From the NCBI GenBank assembly GCA_945859605.1, contig OX243827.1, positions 22,864,521-22,928,520 of the forward strand: a stretch of 64,000 nt of DNA, read 5' to 3'. Positions 20,949-32,346 of this stretch are shown here, one piece after another. Source of the DNA: Lumbricus rubellus. Lineage: Eukaryota > Annelida > Clitellata > Crassiclitellata > Lumbricidae. Position numbers and translations under genes: made by a program. The notes under the pieces were generated by a model. That model had not been told where the DNA came from, made no database searches, and was given only the letters and a program-made list of their open reading frames with translations. Position 1 is the first letter of the stretch; each line of letters opens with the position of its first letter.

Positions 20949-21066
20949 ATATTGCTGTTTAACGACACTGCCATTTCAAAGATGATTAGTGCCGCCCCTC
21001 CTCCTTTGTCCAGGCTAGGGACTGGCACTCCGTGGCAGAGTGCAACCAGTGACGGAGTTATTAATA
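20949..21066 (+). repeat. Unclassified SINE-like family, copy 2
   Basis: It runs from GCTGTTTAACGACACT through CTCCTCCTTTGTCCAGGCT to GCAGAGTGCAACCAGTGACG. It shares this order of blocks with four other copies in the window. Confidence 0.65.
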
Positions 21067-21180
21067 TGAAGGCGTGATTATGTACGACTATAATAACCGA
21101 CTTATAAAGCTTACAGCACGTAACATAATTATACAGAATTCCCTGTGTATATATTATTTTCTATGAGCAATGCGCACATG

Positions 21181-21182
21181 CA

Positions 21183-21213
<31 letters not shown>

Positions 21214-21238
21214 CTGGGGTACCCGGCGTTGCACGGAA
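21181..21238 (-). mobile_element. Helitron 3' end next to a TA repeat
   Basis: A (TA)n run (21184-21210) abuts TAGCTGGGGTACCCGGCGTT. Its inverse, AACGCCGGGTACCCCAGCTA, is close to the 3' terminus of the Helitron at 13504. The element would extend to the right, but I cannot place its 5' end. Confidence 0.55.
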
Positions 21239-21239
21239 A

Positions 21240-21844
21240 ATTTAGATTTTTCGTCCCAAAACTCAGGTCCACCCGCCCCTGTGATTAAAAAAAAATCCAT
21301 AATATAGTATGACAGAATAATGATCCCAAGTTATTACAGGATTCGAATTTAACTTTTGGCAGCCAACAGGGCACTGTGTATCACGTCTAACTATTGATTA
21401 ATTTTTACCAACGCCATCTTCTGAATGGAAGGTTTGGTGGACCTTTGATTGTTTACAATTTCCTTAAGCCCTCCCCTCTCCATGTTCATACATGTATATT
21501 ATCACGTGGGTATAGCGCATAGATAATTATAGAGATATACACGAGCATAATTAATATATACATATATAATTATATATATATATATGACACATGCATTTTA
21601 ATATATAATTATGCATTATGCATTGATATATAGTATGGTATTGTTTTTGGCATTTAGATTAATATGATTATTGTCGCAGATCACATGCACATAATTAAAA
21701 CCTACATTTAAACGTACATGTATATTGACAACGGCGTCAGTTTCACATGACCACAGGCCAGATTATTAGGTTTTGAACCCACAAACAGCCAATAGCAGGT
21801 TGTGTGTGTGTATCACAGTGTTTGCGTGTGTGCAAGTTCGTGTG
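21240..21844. other. AT-rich non-coding stretch
   Basis: It may be the body of the minus-strand Helitron. No helicase or other coding frame is visible. Confidence 0.3.
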
Positions 21845-21853
21845 TGTATGCGT

Positions 21854-21928
<75 letters not shown>

Positions 21929-22006
21929 AGAGAGACAGAGAGACAGAGGGACAGAGAGAGAGAGTGTGTGTATATGTGTGTGACTGTGTGTGTGTGTGTG
22001 TGTGCG
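21845..22006. repeat. (GT)n-(GA)n-(GT)n microsatellite
   Basis: GT units, about 30 GA units, degenerate GACA, then GT again. Confidence 0.95.
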
Positions 22007-22274
22007 CGCTATAATTGCGCTATTGAGCAGTCCATAATAGAAGTTATTGAGCACATTGAGCACGTCTCCATATATCAGATGCACGATGCACTAATGTAAT
22101 GCACTATAATATTATGTCTTATCACAACCTTCGACCCAATACTCATCGGAATTTATAACCTTAATGGCGCTATAAGAATTCGTGCACTTAGTGGCACGAT
22201 TGCTCTTTCTCGACATCTGTACTCTCCTTTCCTTCCACCTTCCGTTTTCTACTTCCTATATACGTTCTCTCTGC

Positions 22275-22680
22275 CTGTGCCTGTGCCTGTGCCTGTGCCT
22301 CTGTCTCTGTCTCTGTCTCTATCTCTCTGTCTGTCTCTCTGTCTTTCTGTCTCTCTCTCTTTCTTTCTCCCCCTACTCTTCCATCTCTCCATCTTTTCTT
22401 TCTGCTTTCCTGCAGCCTCTTCCGACTTGCTTCCTCAATATTCATCAATCTCAATCTCTCGGATACACCAGTTGCCTATTTTCCTCTTCCATCTCTCAAC
22501 CGTTCCATTTCTTCATATGTCTGTCTATGTATCTGTCTGTATACGTGTCTGTCTTTCTGTTTTCGTGTCTGTCTGTCTTCGTGTCTGTCTGTCTGTCTGT
22601 CTCCGTATCTGTCTGTGTGTGTCTGTTTGTCTTCGTGTCTTTCTGTCTCCGTGTCTGTCTGTCTGCCTCCGTGTCTGTTT
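22275..22680. repeat. CT-rich and (CTGT)n microsatellite
   Basis: CTGTGC, CTGTCT, TCTC and CTGT phases with unique interruptions at 22380-22510. Confidence 0.88.
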
Positions 22681-22909
22681 CTTGCTTAAGATGCAGAGGC
22701 TTCACGGTTCTTCCATACACCATCCAATCCAATTCAACATGCAGGTGTGGTGCCAGATCTTTTACATAGCAATAATAGTTCCGGTATGGTTTTCACTTTC
22801 GATTATACAGCACGCAACTACTATAATAATATTATAATAGGCGACATTAAACAGCCAACAATGACGCTAATCACGATAAAGATGACAACTTTGGTGACGA
22901 TAATTCTAT

Positions 22910-23002
22910 AGTGACTATAACAATGATGACGACGACGACTACTGCGACGATGATGATGATGATGATGATAATGATGACGACTATAAAAGAATAATAATAA
23001 TC

Positions 23003-23045
<43 letters not shown>

Positions 23046-23255
23046 GTAGTAGTAATAGTAGTAGGCCTAGTAGTGGTGGACACGGGTGGTAGTAGAAGAA
23101 GTGGTAATAATAATGGAAATAATATAATCAGTACAATAATATTTATAGTATAGTAGTAACAGTGATAATAATAATAACAATAACACATAACACATAACAC
23201 ATTTTAAAAAAATAATAGTAATAATCATAATCATAATCATAATAATAATAAAAGT
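22910..23255. repeat. GAT, TAA and TAG trinucleotide repeats
   Basis: (GAT)n near 22947, (TAA)n near 23005-23042, (TAG)n near 23043-23100, and (TAATCA)n near 23215. A TAGGCCTA interrupts the TAG run at 23062-23069. Confidence 0.9.
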
Positions 23256-23510
23256 ATCATGATACCATGCATATGGAACTGTTTTCGCCGGGTTCTCTCT
23301 GGTCTAACACCGTCGGAGGTAGAACATCAACAAGACAACGTATTACACCACCATTGTGAAACCACACCACACCACACCGCACTGTGGTGGTGATAGTATC
23401 CGCTTCTCTTATCTGGCCAACCGAACTACACACTCCATCGGCCACACGTATACCACAGACGGAAGCGCTAAAGGGAGAAAACATAAGCATACAAAGAAAC
23501 ATTCATTCAA

Positions 23511-23990
23511 TCATTCCGATAATTTATAGAGCGCCCCGTCAAGAAGCCTACTCAGAGGCGCTCCCAGCCCAGCCTCGGTTAAAAAGATAGGTCTTGAGTA
23601 ACTGGTAAAAAAGATAGGTCTTGAGCAACTGGTAGAAAGCAGGAAAAAGATTTCGAGGTAGTAAGCGCAGTGCAAGTGGAAGCCCATTCCATGTGGACGG
23701 GCCAACAACCGAGAAAGCTCAACGCTGTCTGGTAGAAGAGAGGGTTCGAGTTACCAGCAGCTTTCCATTGGCCGAAGATCGTAAAGCTAAACGGGAGGTT
23801 ATATGTCGGAGACAGAGATAAGGCAAGTAAGACGGAGCACTACAAGTGAGGCACCGACAGACAAGCGCTGCAACTCTGTAGAAGATGTGGCGCTGCGAGG
23901 CTGGAACCAGTGGAAGCCAATGCAAAACATCACGTATCATTAACATGTTTACACATAGAAGCAAAGAAACTATCGATATTATCAAAGATC
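23511..23990 (-). mobile_element. 3' end of a CR1/L2-like non-LTR retrotransposon
   Basis: Minus-strand translation shows the C-terminal signature of many LINE reverse transcriptases: LHWLPLVPASQRHIFYRVAA, then APSYLPYLC, LRSSANGKLLVTRT, GPSTWN-like and FYQLLKTYLF-like blocks, spread over frames because of indels. It ends in GAGCGCCTCTGAGTAG, a spacer, GCGCTCTATAAAT and (AATG)n. The 5' part is missing, as is normal for truncated insertion. Confidence 0.75.
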
Positions 23991-24030
23991 CTATACTTTT
24001 ATAAGCAACTCGAATCTCACCATTTTAACT

Positions 24031-24140
24031 GTGGCTCTGCTGGGAGCACCTCCGCGTAGGTCTCTTTAAGAGGTGCTATATAAATTCAAGTGATGAATGA
24101 ATGAATGAATGAACGAACGAACGAATGAATGAATGAATGA
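24031..24140 (+). repeat. LINE/SINE 3' tail with (AATG)n
   Basis: GGGAGCACCTCCGCGTAGG, then GAGGTGCTATATAAATT, then about ten GAATGAAC-type units. Same tail type as the LINE at 23511. Confidence 0.65.
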
Positions 24141-24409
24141 ATTTCTCAACCATTGGTGAGTAGTCTCCCTTAAGGGCTTCCGTACGAATCAGGTAAACTA
24201 CTGCCACCTAGTGTTCGCCAGAAGCAAGCGCATCGTTCGCCGAACTTGTTAGCGGCCACTAGGGGGCCGTATATATACTGATGCATGGAAGAGGAGCCCA
24301 GCTATAGACATGCACTATCAATCCTCTATAGTAATCTCTGATTAGAGCAGACATCCGGCGCCTGGCTAAAATGTCTAGTGACCTAATTTTTTGGGTAATA
24401 AACCTTCCT

Positions 24410-24780
24410 TTTTTCAACCCACCTTCCCCTCCTCCTACCTTTCCTCCCACCCTCTTTTCCACTTCCCTTCCTCTCTCACAAACTCTTTCGCTCTTCAATT
24501 CTTTCTTTCCACCCTCCCACCCCTATAACTGCCTTTCCTTCTTACCTTCTTTCCATATTTCCGTCCGCCCCTGCCACCCTCTTACCCTTCCACCTTCCAC
24601 CCCCTTATAACTCTTTCCCTTCTTACCTTCTTCCACTCTTTCCGTCCACCCCTGCCCCCTCTTACCCTTCCACCTTCCACCCCTTTATAACTCTTTCCCT
24701 TCTTATCTTCTTTCCCTCTTTCCATCCACCTCTGACACCCTTTTTACCTCTTCCTCTCTCCCTCTCCCACACTCTTTCCA
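24410..24780. repeat. Pyrimidine-rich tract with ~85-bp tandem copies
   Basis: CTTACCCTTCCACCTTCCAC and TATAACTCTTTCCCTTCTTA recur, giving two to three imperfect tandem copies in a C/T strand-biased region. Confidence 0.75.
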
Positions 24781-24877
24781 TCTCGCCTTCCGATAACAAT
24801 CGTCATACAACAATTGCTGTCGTCGCCATAACGCAATGATGCTGATGAGGATGCGGCAGAGGAAGCAATCGTAGCCA

Positions 24878-24972
24878 TCACCAGCAGCAGCATCAGCAGC
24901 ATCAGCAGCAGCAGCATCAGCAGCATCAGCAGCATCATCATCAGCAGCAGCATCAGCAGCAGCAGCAGTGGC
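24878..24972. repeat. (CAG/CAT) trinucleotide repeat
   Basis: CAGCAGCAT units. Frames encode poly-Ala, poly-Leu or poly-Ser, with no flanking coding evidence. Confidence 0.9.
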
Positions 24973-25054
24973 CGTGGAGTCTGCAGGATGACGGCTTGGA
25001 CAACGGTGGACAAGGCACAGTGCTTGCACGCTTATTGTCGATGGTGGTCAAATC

Positions 25055-25300
25055 TCTCTGTCTCTGTCTCTGTGTCTCTTTATGTCTGTCTGTCTCTCTC
25101 TCTCTACTACATGTCTTGGTCTTTTCGTGTCTCTCTCTTTTTATCTTGCTCTCCGTCTGTCTGTCTCTGTTTGTCTGTCTGTCTATCTGTCTGTGTGTCT
25201 GTCTGTCTGTCTATCTGTCTGTCTCTGTTTGTCTGTCTGGCTGTCTGTCTCCCTCTCTCTCTCTCACACACACTCACACCCAAAGACACACACACACAAA
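25055..25300. repeat. (CTGT)n then (CA)n microsatellite
   Basis: CTGT/CTCT to about 25262, then ACACACA-rich sequence. Confidence 0.9.
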
Positions 25301-25754
25301 CAAAAAACAAATGCACACATACAACACACAGACGCAGACCAAAATGCACAAAAGCATACAGGCATGGATGCTGAGACCAACTGATGCCTCAGCGGACAGC
25401 TTGAGGCGCCGATGCGGCCCCTGCTGCTGCTGCTGATGCTGATGCTGCTACTGCTGATGCTGATGGTGGTGGTGCTGTGGTGGTCATGTTGTGGCTCCTG
25501 CCGCTGCAGCCAGAGGCTAATTGATGCTCGGCCACTGAGGCTTATAGAGAAGAAGACACTTGGAGTCACGGAGACACGGATGTAAACAGACACACACAGA
25601 GAGAGATAGACAAACAGACACATACGCAGAGGCAGCGATACACACAAACGCAGACATACGTGCATACTAACATTTGTATGTTTATGAAATGTACAAATGC
25701 AAGATGGACAATGAAGAAAGTATAATCAATGTATGCAGCTGTAGTAGTCCGCTC

Positions 25755-26172
25755 AGAGATAGACAGATAGATGGACAGACAGACAGACAGACAAACAGAT
25801 AGACAGACGGATGGACATACAGACAGACAGGCAGACAGACAGACAGATAGACAGACGGATGGACGGACAGACAGACAGATATACAGACAGACAGACAGGC
25901 AGATAGACAGACGGATGGACGGACAGACAGATATACAGACAGGCAGACAAACAGACAGACAGACATGTATAGACAGACGGACGGACAGACAGACACAGCC
26001 AAGCAGGCAAACAGAGACAGATAGAGATACAGACAGACAGGCAGATAGACAGACGGACAGACAGACAGACAGAGAGGCAAACAGACAGACAGCCATACTC
26101 ACAAACAGACAGACGGACAGACAGACAGATATACTCATCAGCTGACAGACAGACAGACAGACAGACAGATGG
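25755..26172. repeat. (GACA)n microsatellite, long and interrupted
   Basis: GACA units interrupted by GATA, GGAC and GGCA for over 400 bp. Confidence 0.95.
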
Positions 26173-26219
26173 TAATGAAGACAAAGACAGTGACCTATAA
26201 TGACACCAACAAGCATGCA

Positions 26220-26500
26220 GTTGCAAAGCAGCAGCAGCAGCAGCAGCAGCAACCAACAGATGCGTCGACCAATGACGAAGACGAAGACGATGATGAGGAT
26301 GAAGAAGAAGGAGAAGGATGAGGAGGAGGAATGGAGAAGGGAGATGGAGAGGCTCCTGTGGCGCTTCAATTCGTCTCCAGATGCCCATCATCGGCACCGC
26401 GGCTTCATCTGCATCAGCACAGCATCAGCAGCATCAGAAGCATCAGAAGCAGCATCAGCAGCATCAGCATCAGCAGCAGCATCGGTGGTGGTGGCACCAT
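26220..26500. repeat. CAG, GAA/GAT and GCATCA trinucleotide repeats
   Basis: (CAG)n at about 26228-26250, GAA/GAT-rich sequence to 26340, and (CATCAG)n at 26415-26490. Confidence 0.8.
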
Positions 26501-26739
26501 GCCACTGATGCTGCCAATGCCACCCGATGCTCGCTCGCTTTGCTCATCGGAACACACGATCAATTCCCCCACTCACCCCCACTCCCCCATTCTCTTATCC
26601 CCCTCACCACTCTCTTATCCCCCTCTCAACTCACTCTCTTACACAGTCCGGCGCCTCTATTGACGACTCTATGCATCCGCCGAATGGTATATACATGTAT
26701 AAGTATACACCGCGATCTGTACAATGTATTGTATGCACA

Positions 26740-26771
26740 TTGCACACACACACTTGCGCACACACACACTT

Positions 26772-26810
<39 letters not shown>

Positions 26811-27090
26811 GTGATCTGTACAATGTATAATTGTATGCTTGTATGCATATTGCACACACACCGCACACGCACACACGCAAACACGTACAACAAACACACA
26901 GATGCGTTTACACATACACATAAATACACTTACATACGTATACATGTATACATGCACACACACACATGCAACAAGGACACATAGCATGCACAACACACAC
27001 ACACACACACGGTGTCATATACCCAGACACGCGCACACGCAAGCACACACTCACACCCACACATACACACACGGACACGCACAAAACTGC
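26740..27090. repeat. (CA)n microsatellite cluster
   Basis: Several CA runs. The unit CGTGATCTGTACAATGTAT occurs twice around the longest run (26704-26726 and 26810-26830), a short direct duplication. Confidence 0.88.
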
Positions 27091-27197
27091 AGAGCAAAAA
27101 CCTCGAATAAAATACATGTATATGCGCTGACGGGGGGGGGTATTGGGGGTTGAACCCCGACTTCGACAGTCAATCACGCAAACAATATAGACTACCG

Positions 27198-27257
27198 CAC
27201 CCCCTAAATGCGAACGTGCAATTGACATGGCAATTGCACGTTCGCATTTAGGGGGTG
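27198..27257. repeat. 27-bp perfect hairpin
   Basis: The arms 27198-27224 and 27231-27257 are exact reverse complements around a 6-base loop (ACATGG). The stem includes CTAAATGCGAACGTGCAATT. The surroundings are C-rich on the left and G-rich on the right. Confidence 0.93.
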
Positions 27258-27418
27258 GGGGGAGGGGGTAACGTGTTCAATCTCTCCCCCTCAAATAATT
27301 CAAGTTATGATTCTGTATATTTTGCGCCCATGCTCGATAGAAGACCCCAACCCACCTCACCCAACCCAAATAGAACCCCGACTTTTGTGGATATAATAAT
27401 GCTACTAGGGAACAGCAC

Positions 27419-27520
27419 CATATATTATATATACATATATATTATATATACATACATATTATATATACATATATATTATATATTATATATACTTATATAT
27501 TATATATACATGTACATATA
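27419..27520. repeat. (TATATACATA)n repeat
   Basis: Degenerate TA repeat into which the mariner-like element at 27523 inserted. The same TA-rich context resumes at 28520. Confidence 0.85.
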
Positions 27521-27522
27521 TA

Positions 27523-28519
27523 CACTGTGAGCCATAAAAAAACCGGGCCACTTTATGTTTGGCTATATCTCTGTCATTTCTTTATCGATTTTTACACTTT
27601 TTGCATTATTTTAAACAGGAATCAATACTCTAAAGAGCAGAAATAAACATTATCGATTTCATCCGACATGTATGTTAAACTTGTCTTGCGAAACTGAAGA
27701 CACAAAAAAACACGTGAGAATCGATCAATGCCGCATTTTTACTACTTAAATGCAAACAATTCTTCAGTGCCTTAATTTGTTTAAAGTTTGTGTTCAAAAT
27801 TACTTCCTTTTCACGTACACATTTTGCCAAGCGACGTCGCCACTGATCAATTGCAGTGTCAATAAGATGTTGTTCCAGATCGTTCCAGACGGATACGAGA
27901 CACTGCCGAAGTTCACCAGTGTTCTGAATGCGCTTTTGGTACACGCACTGTTCCACAATGGACCAGATGGAATAATCGACTGGATTTAGGTCAGGCGAAT
28001 TGGGTGGCCATATCTCTGGCCCTATGAAGTATGGTGCATTGCGAGACAGATAGCCTACTCAATTGTTTCACGAGCCCGATGCGCCGTAGCTGAATCTTGT
28101 TGGAAAATGATATTATCTTCAGTTCGCGACGATTTTGGCCGACCACTTCCCGCAGCGCGTTCAACTGAACCGGTAGTTCTCAACTTTCGCAGAAAGTCAT
28201 CTAATGTTTTTCTTTTCCAATTCTTGTTCGGAAACTCCTCAATTAATCGTCTAGAAGAATAATGTTTGCATTCCCGCAGATTTTTAATTAAAATTTTATC
28301 CTCAAAGCTCAACATTTTAAAATTTTAACTCAAATTTTCAACCATCAACTTTATTTACATCATGCTGCGAAACGGATATGACGTCATCGCGCAAGTAAAT
28401 AAGCAAATCGTAGAGATTTAATTTTTCTTTCAAACGACACACAAACTATAAAAATTGTTAAAATACCGACCGAGATATAGCTAAAAATAAAGTGGCCCGG
28501 TTTTTTATGGCTCACAGTG
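27523..28519 (-). mobile_element. Mariner-like element, internally deleted
   Basis: The ends are CACTGTGAGCCATAAAAAA and its inverse, followed inwards by CCGGGCCACTTTAT on both sides. They match except for the length of an A run. TA flanks both ends (27521-27522 and 28520-28521). It is 997 bp, short for a full mariner, with a broken transposase on the minus strand. Confidence 0.92.
27675..28315 (-). pseudogene. Mariner-like transposase remnant
   Basis: On the minus strand the ATG at 28315 starts a helix-turn-helix region (MLSFEDKILIKNL, then TLDDFLRKLRTTGSVERAAG and GSGRPKSSRTEDNI). This joins directly to FQQDSATAHRARETIE. The linker and first catalytic segment are deleted. After a 5-base interruption the third catalytic segment follows: IGPEIWPPNSPDLNPVDYSI, then VEQCVYQKRIQNTGELRQCL to about 27675. 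PNSPDLNPVDY marks a mariner subgroup with a third aspartate (inference). It is not functional. Confidence 0.85.
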
Positions 28520-28521
28520 TA

Positions 28522-28984
28522 TATATTATATTATACATACATATACCATGCGCTTCCAGAAGCGAGTAATGAGATTTCTACCATTACCAATTACCAATAA
28601 AAATCATGCAATAACTGCTACAGTAGACCGCTATATAAATTTACTGCTTGACCACTGCATGCGCAGTGTCCACTTCTGTCAACGCCACTCCGCGTATTAT
28701 ATTGACCGGAAGATGGACGATCTAGGACTAATGGACAATTCCATTAGTGGTCGAACCAATCAACTGGACGGTCATTAGATACAGGAGCTAAATAAACATC
28801 ATTCTATAATATACATGTATATTGTAATTATTACATTGTCGGAAATCAACTGTAAATCGTCACAGTTTCGACTGTAACAATAAACACGACGTTAAGCGTA
28901 CAGAATATTTGCGTATAGCATGAGATTAACAGAAAAACTAAGTGTTTGAGTACAATGTACATGTATGTATTGCGCGTATGTATG
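28522..28984. other. AT-rich non-coding stretch
   Basis: No supported feature. Confidence 0.35.
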
Positions 28985-29445
28985 TGTATATAAACCAGTT
29001 GATTGATTGATTGATAGATTTATTGGTTGGTTGATTGAACGATTGGTTGGTTGACTGACTGATTGATTGATTAATTGATTGATTGATTAATTAATTGATT
29101 GATAGATTTGTTGGTTGGTTGATTGAACGATTGGTTGGCTGAATAATGGATTGATTGACTGATTGACTAATTGATTGACTGATTGATTAATTGATTGACT
29201 GATTGATTAATTGATTGAACGATTTGTTGGTTGACTGCCTGATTGATTGACTGATTGATAAATTGATTAATTGATTGATTGATTGATTGATTGATTGACT
29301 GATTGGTTGATTGATTGACTGACTGATTAATTGATTGACTAATTGATTGACTGATTGATTAATTGATTGACTGATTGATTGATTTATTAAATGCTTGATT
29401 GACTGATTAATTGATTGATTGATTGATTGGTTGGTTGATTGATGT
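28985..29445. repeat. (GATT)n microsatellite with higher-order copies
   Basis: Over 450 bp of GATT with GACT and GGTT variants. A longer unit containing GATTGAACGATTGGTTGG or a close variant occurs three times. Confidence 0.93.
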
Positions 29446-29650
29446 AATCATTAGGGCTGGTTCGAGTTAAAGAATGTACTCGAATAATTTCGACAATATT
29501 ATAGTTAAAACACCTTTTAATCAATTAAATTCAACTATTGTATACGTATAGTACTTCGGATCGTCTGCTTTGTTCTTTTCCACCTAATCTGGGCTTTTAT
29601 TTAGCGCACTTACGGCGGTCACGTAAGCTTATGTAACTGACGTTAAGCAC

Positions 29651-29989
29651 AAGGCCGTAGCCAGGATTTGATTTGGGGGGGGGGCGGGGGGTGTTTTCCC
29701 GACTTTTTATTTTGAACGAAATTTCTTGATGAATTTTTTACTGTGTAAAATTTCTGACGACCTTTTTGAGTCATCGCCTGCTTTTCTTACCTTTTTTGGC
29801 TCGTAGTACATTCACGGCGGAGCCTAAAAAAACATTTTTTCTGCGATGTTTGTCTATTTTTCTGCTCAAAATTAAATCACACACTGAAGTTCCTACCTCA
29901 TGTGCTAGTAAATGCATTTATATTTCATTTTTACATTATTTCATTGGGGAGGGGGTGTTCAAAAACCAAAACACCCCTAGCTACGGCTT
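29651..29989. mobile_element. MITE-like element with GGCCGTAGC ends
   Basis: AAGGCCGTAGCCAGG at the left and CCTAGCTACGGCTT at the right are inverse copies. The interior is G-run rich at both ends and AT-rich in the middle. No clear target duplication. Confidence 0.6.
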
Positions 29990-29997
29990 TGGTTAAC

Positions 29998-30150
29998 ATG
30001 GGCGGAGTTTATCAGGGTCTAGGGGGGGGGGGCTAAGCCATCCAAAAAAGTCCAGATTCAGCTTTTTTTACCATGAAAATGGTATCCTTTTTTGGGGTTA
30101 GTCGCCCCCTCCCCCAGTAAGGCCCAGACTCGGGGTTAGCCCTCCAAAGA
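29998..30150 (+). mobile_element. MITE-like element, GGGCGGAGTTT family
   Basis: It begins CATGGGCGGAGTTTATCAGG, has CATGAAAATGGTATCC in the middle, and ends near GGGGTTAGCCCTCCAAAG. Paralogues are at 1809-2062 and 35306-35460. Confidence 0.6.
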
Positions 30151-30167
30151 ACGAAAACCAATGTTAG

Positions 30168-30240
30168 TTAAGCATGAGCGCCTCTGAGTAGGTTTCTTGA
30201 AGAAGCGCTATATAAATTCACGAAATGAACGAAATGAATG
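30168..30240 (+). repeat. LINE/SINE 3' tail fragment
   Basis: GAGCGCCTCTGAGTAGG, TTCTTGAAGAAGCGCTATAT, then degenerate GAAATGAAC units. Confidence 0.65.
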
Positions 30241-30555
30241 TCTTTCAATCGAATTAAGATACGAAGTGGCCAGCAGCTGCAGAGGTCGTACGGTGCGTAT
30301 TCAACAAAGACGATGCGTTTTTCTAGCGCAATTCTTCTTCTATGCATTTCATGCAGGTTGTCAACTTAGGAGAATGCAAAAGGAAAACCTGTCCATTTAT
30401 AATGTCAGACTGAGGCGTAGTCACCGGTATGAAGTGGTTAGCGTGCAGGGTCAGTCAGTGGAAAAGGCGGGAGGGGGGTCAAATAACCTTCATCAAGTCA
30501 GACGCTTGTCGAAGTCGGCTATTGAGTACATGTTGCATAGGGAAGACGGTCGGAA
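30241..30555. other. Unique non-coding stretch
   Basis: No supported feature. Confidence 0.3.
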
Positions 30556-30559
30556 AGAC

Positions 30560-30711
30560 AGACAGATAGACAGACACAGACAGACAGAGCGAGAGAGTGA
30601 GAAAGAGAGAGAGACTCAGACAGAGCAAGACATAGAGAAAAAGACAGAGAGCGACACACACATACAAATTGACACATACAGAGATACATAAACAGAGGGA
30701 ATAGAGAAGGA

Positions 30712-30749
<38 letters not shown>

Positions 30750-30756
30750 GCAGAGG

Positions 30757-30787
<31 letters not shown>

Positions 30788-30800
30788 GCAGATACAGAGA
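30560..30800. repeat. (GACA)n/(GAGA)n microsatellite
   Basis: GACA runs at both ends with GAGAGA and ACACAC in between. Confidence 0.92.
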
Positions 30801-31073
30801 CAGTAACAAAGATCGACAGAGACATAAGAGAGTGCTTTCTGCCTGTTCTCAAATGCCGAGACTAAGAAAGTTGATGTCGCAAACACTTCAAGTCCCAGCC
30901 TTCCTCTAGAGCAGTGGCCAAATCAATACTTGTAACTCTTCTTCTATTACTACCTGTGCTACTTAGTATCCACAGTCTTTTCGACTTCAAGGCTCATAAA
31001 TTCCACTTAATATCCAAATCTTCGGCGTCCAATAACCAGACTCGGGTCATTTCACCGTGATGGAATGCAACGC

Positions 31074-31240
31074 CATATATATATATACATATATATACAT
31101 ACATATCTATACATATATATATATATATACATAGAATATACATTTATATATACATATATATACAATTATACATAGAATATACAATTTACACACATATAAA
31201 CATATATATATATATGTGTATATATACAATTATACATAGA
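31074..31240. repeat. TA/CATA repeat with AATTATACATAGAATA units
   Basis: The segment TATACAATTATACATAGAAT occurs twice and a shorter form once. Confidence 0.8.
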
Positions 31241-31546
31241 ATATGAGAACCACTGTCAGATTCCTTTTGACGGCTCACAATTGACCCGGAATGACCCTGA
31301 ACGAACGCTCATTCGCCCGTCAGAGCGAGGCTGACTTCACCAGAACGAGGCCGTCTACTCGTTGCCCTGGCAGCGTTTATCCGGCCATTCACTGATTGAC
31401 CTCTGCTAAACGGAGCACGTCTGTACAAAGGCGCTCGAGCGGCCCATCAATGGACGCCTGCTTAACGGTAAATGGACCGAACTTCTGTGTGCGAACAAAA
31501 GCATTCGAAATTCACAAATTCACCAAACCTTGCCTGGTTATATAAG

Positions 31547-31564
31547 AAAGTGAGTGAGTATGTG

Positions 31565-31610
<46 letters not shown>

Positions 31611-31776
31611 TAAGTAAGTAAGTAAGTAAGTGAGTGAGTGAGTGAGTGAGTAAGTGAGTGAGTACGTAAGTAAGTATGTGAGTGAGTAAGTAAGGGAGTA
31701 AGTAAGTAAGTAGGTAATCAAGTACGTAAGTAAGTGAGTAAGTACGTAAGTGACTGAGTAAGTGAGTAAGTAAGCA

Positions 31777-31814
<38 letters not shown>

Positions 31815-32005
31815 TAAGTAAGTAAGTAAGCAAGTACGTAAGTAAGTACTTAAGTAAGTAAGCAAGTACGCAAGTAAGTAAGCAAGTACGTAAGCAAGTG
31901 AGTGAGCAAGCAAGTAAGCAAATACGTAGCTAAGTAAGAAAGCAAGCAAGCAAGTAAGTAATCAAGTACGTAAGTAAGTACGTAAGTAAGTAAGTAAGTA
32001 GCATT
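31547..32005. repeat. (AAGT)n microsatellite
   Basis: About 450 bp of AAGT with GAGT, AAGC and ACGT variants. Adjacent to the common repeat that starts near 32010. Confidence 0.95.
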
Positions 32006-32346
32006 TATTTGCATATGACAGGTGCACATGCAATACAGTGCGTAAAACGATTAGATACATTTAACAAACTATGATAGATAACAGTAGTTTAAGACATGTA
32101 TGTTACTCATGCGTATATCTAAATGTAATAATTGAAAATGCATATGCCGACAAAACTATTTTCATACGAATTTATTTTAACGAGAGGAATGATATCCTTT
32201 TATGCCGCACAGGTATTTAACCTCATCCTTTTACCTGTTCAAGTCTAAAACCATCAACCGTATCCATCAGAACGTCCGACCTATTGGACCTTGGTCACTA
32301 TTACTCAAGCATTATCATAATTATACCGTCATTGGGCCATCTTTAT

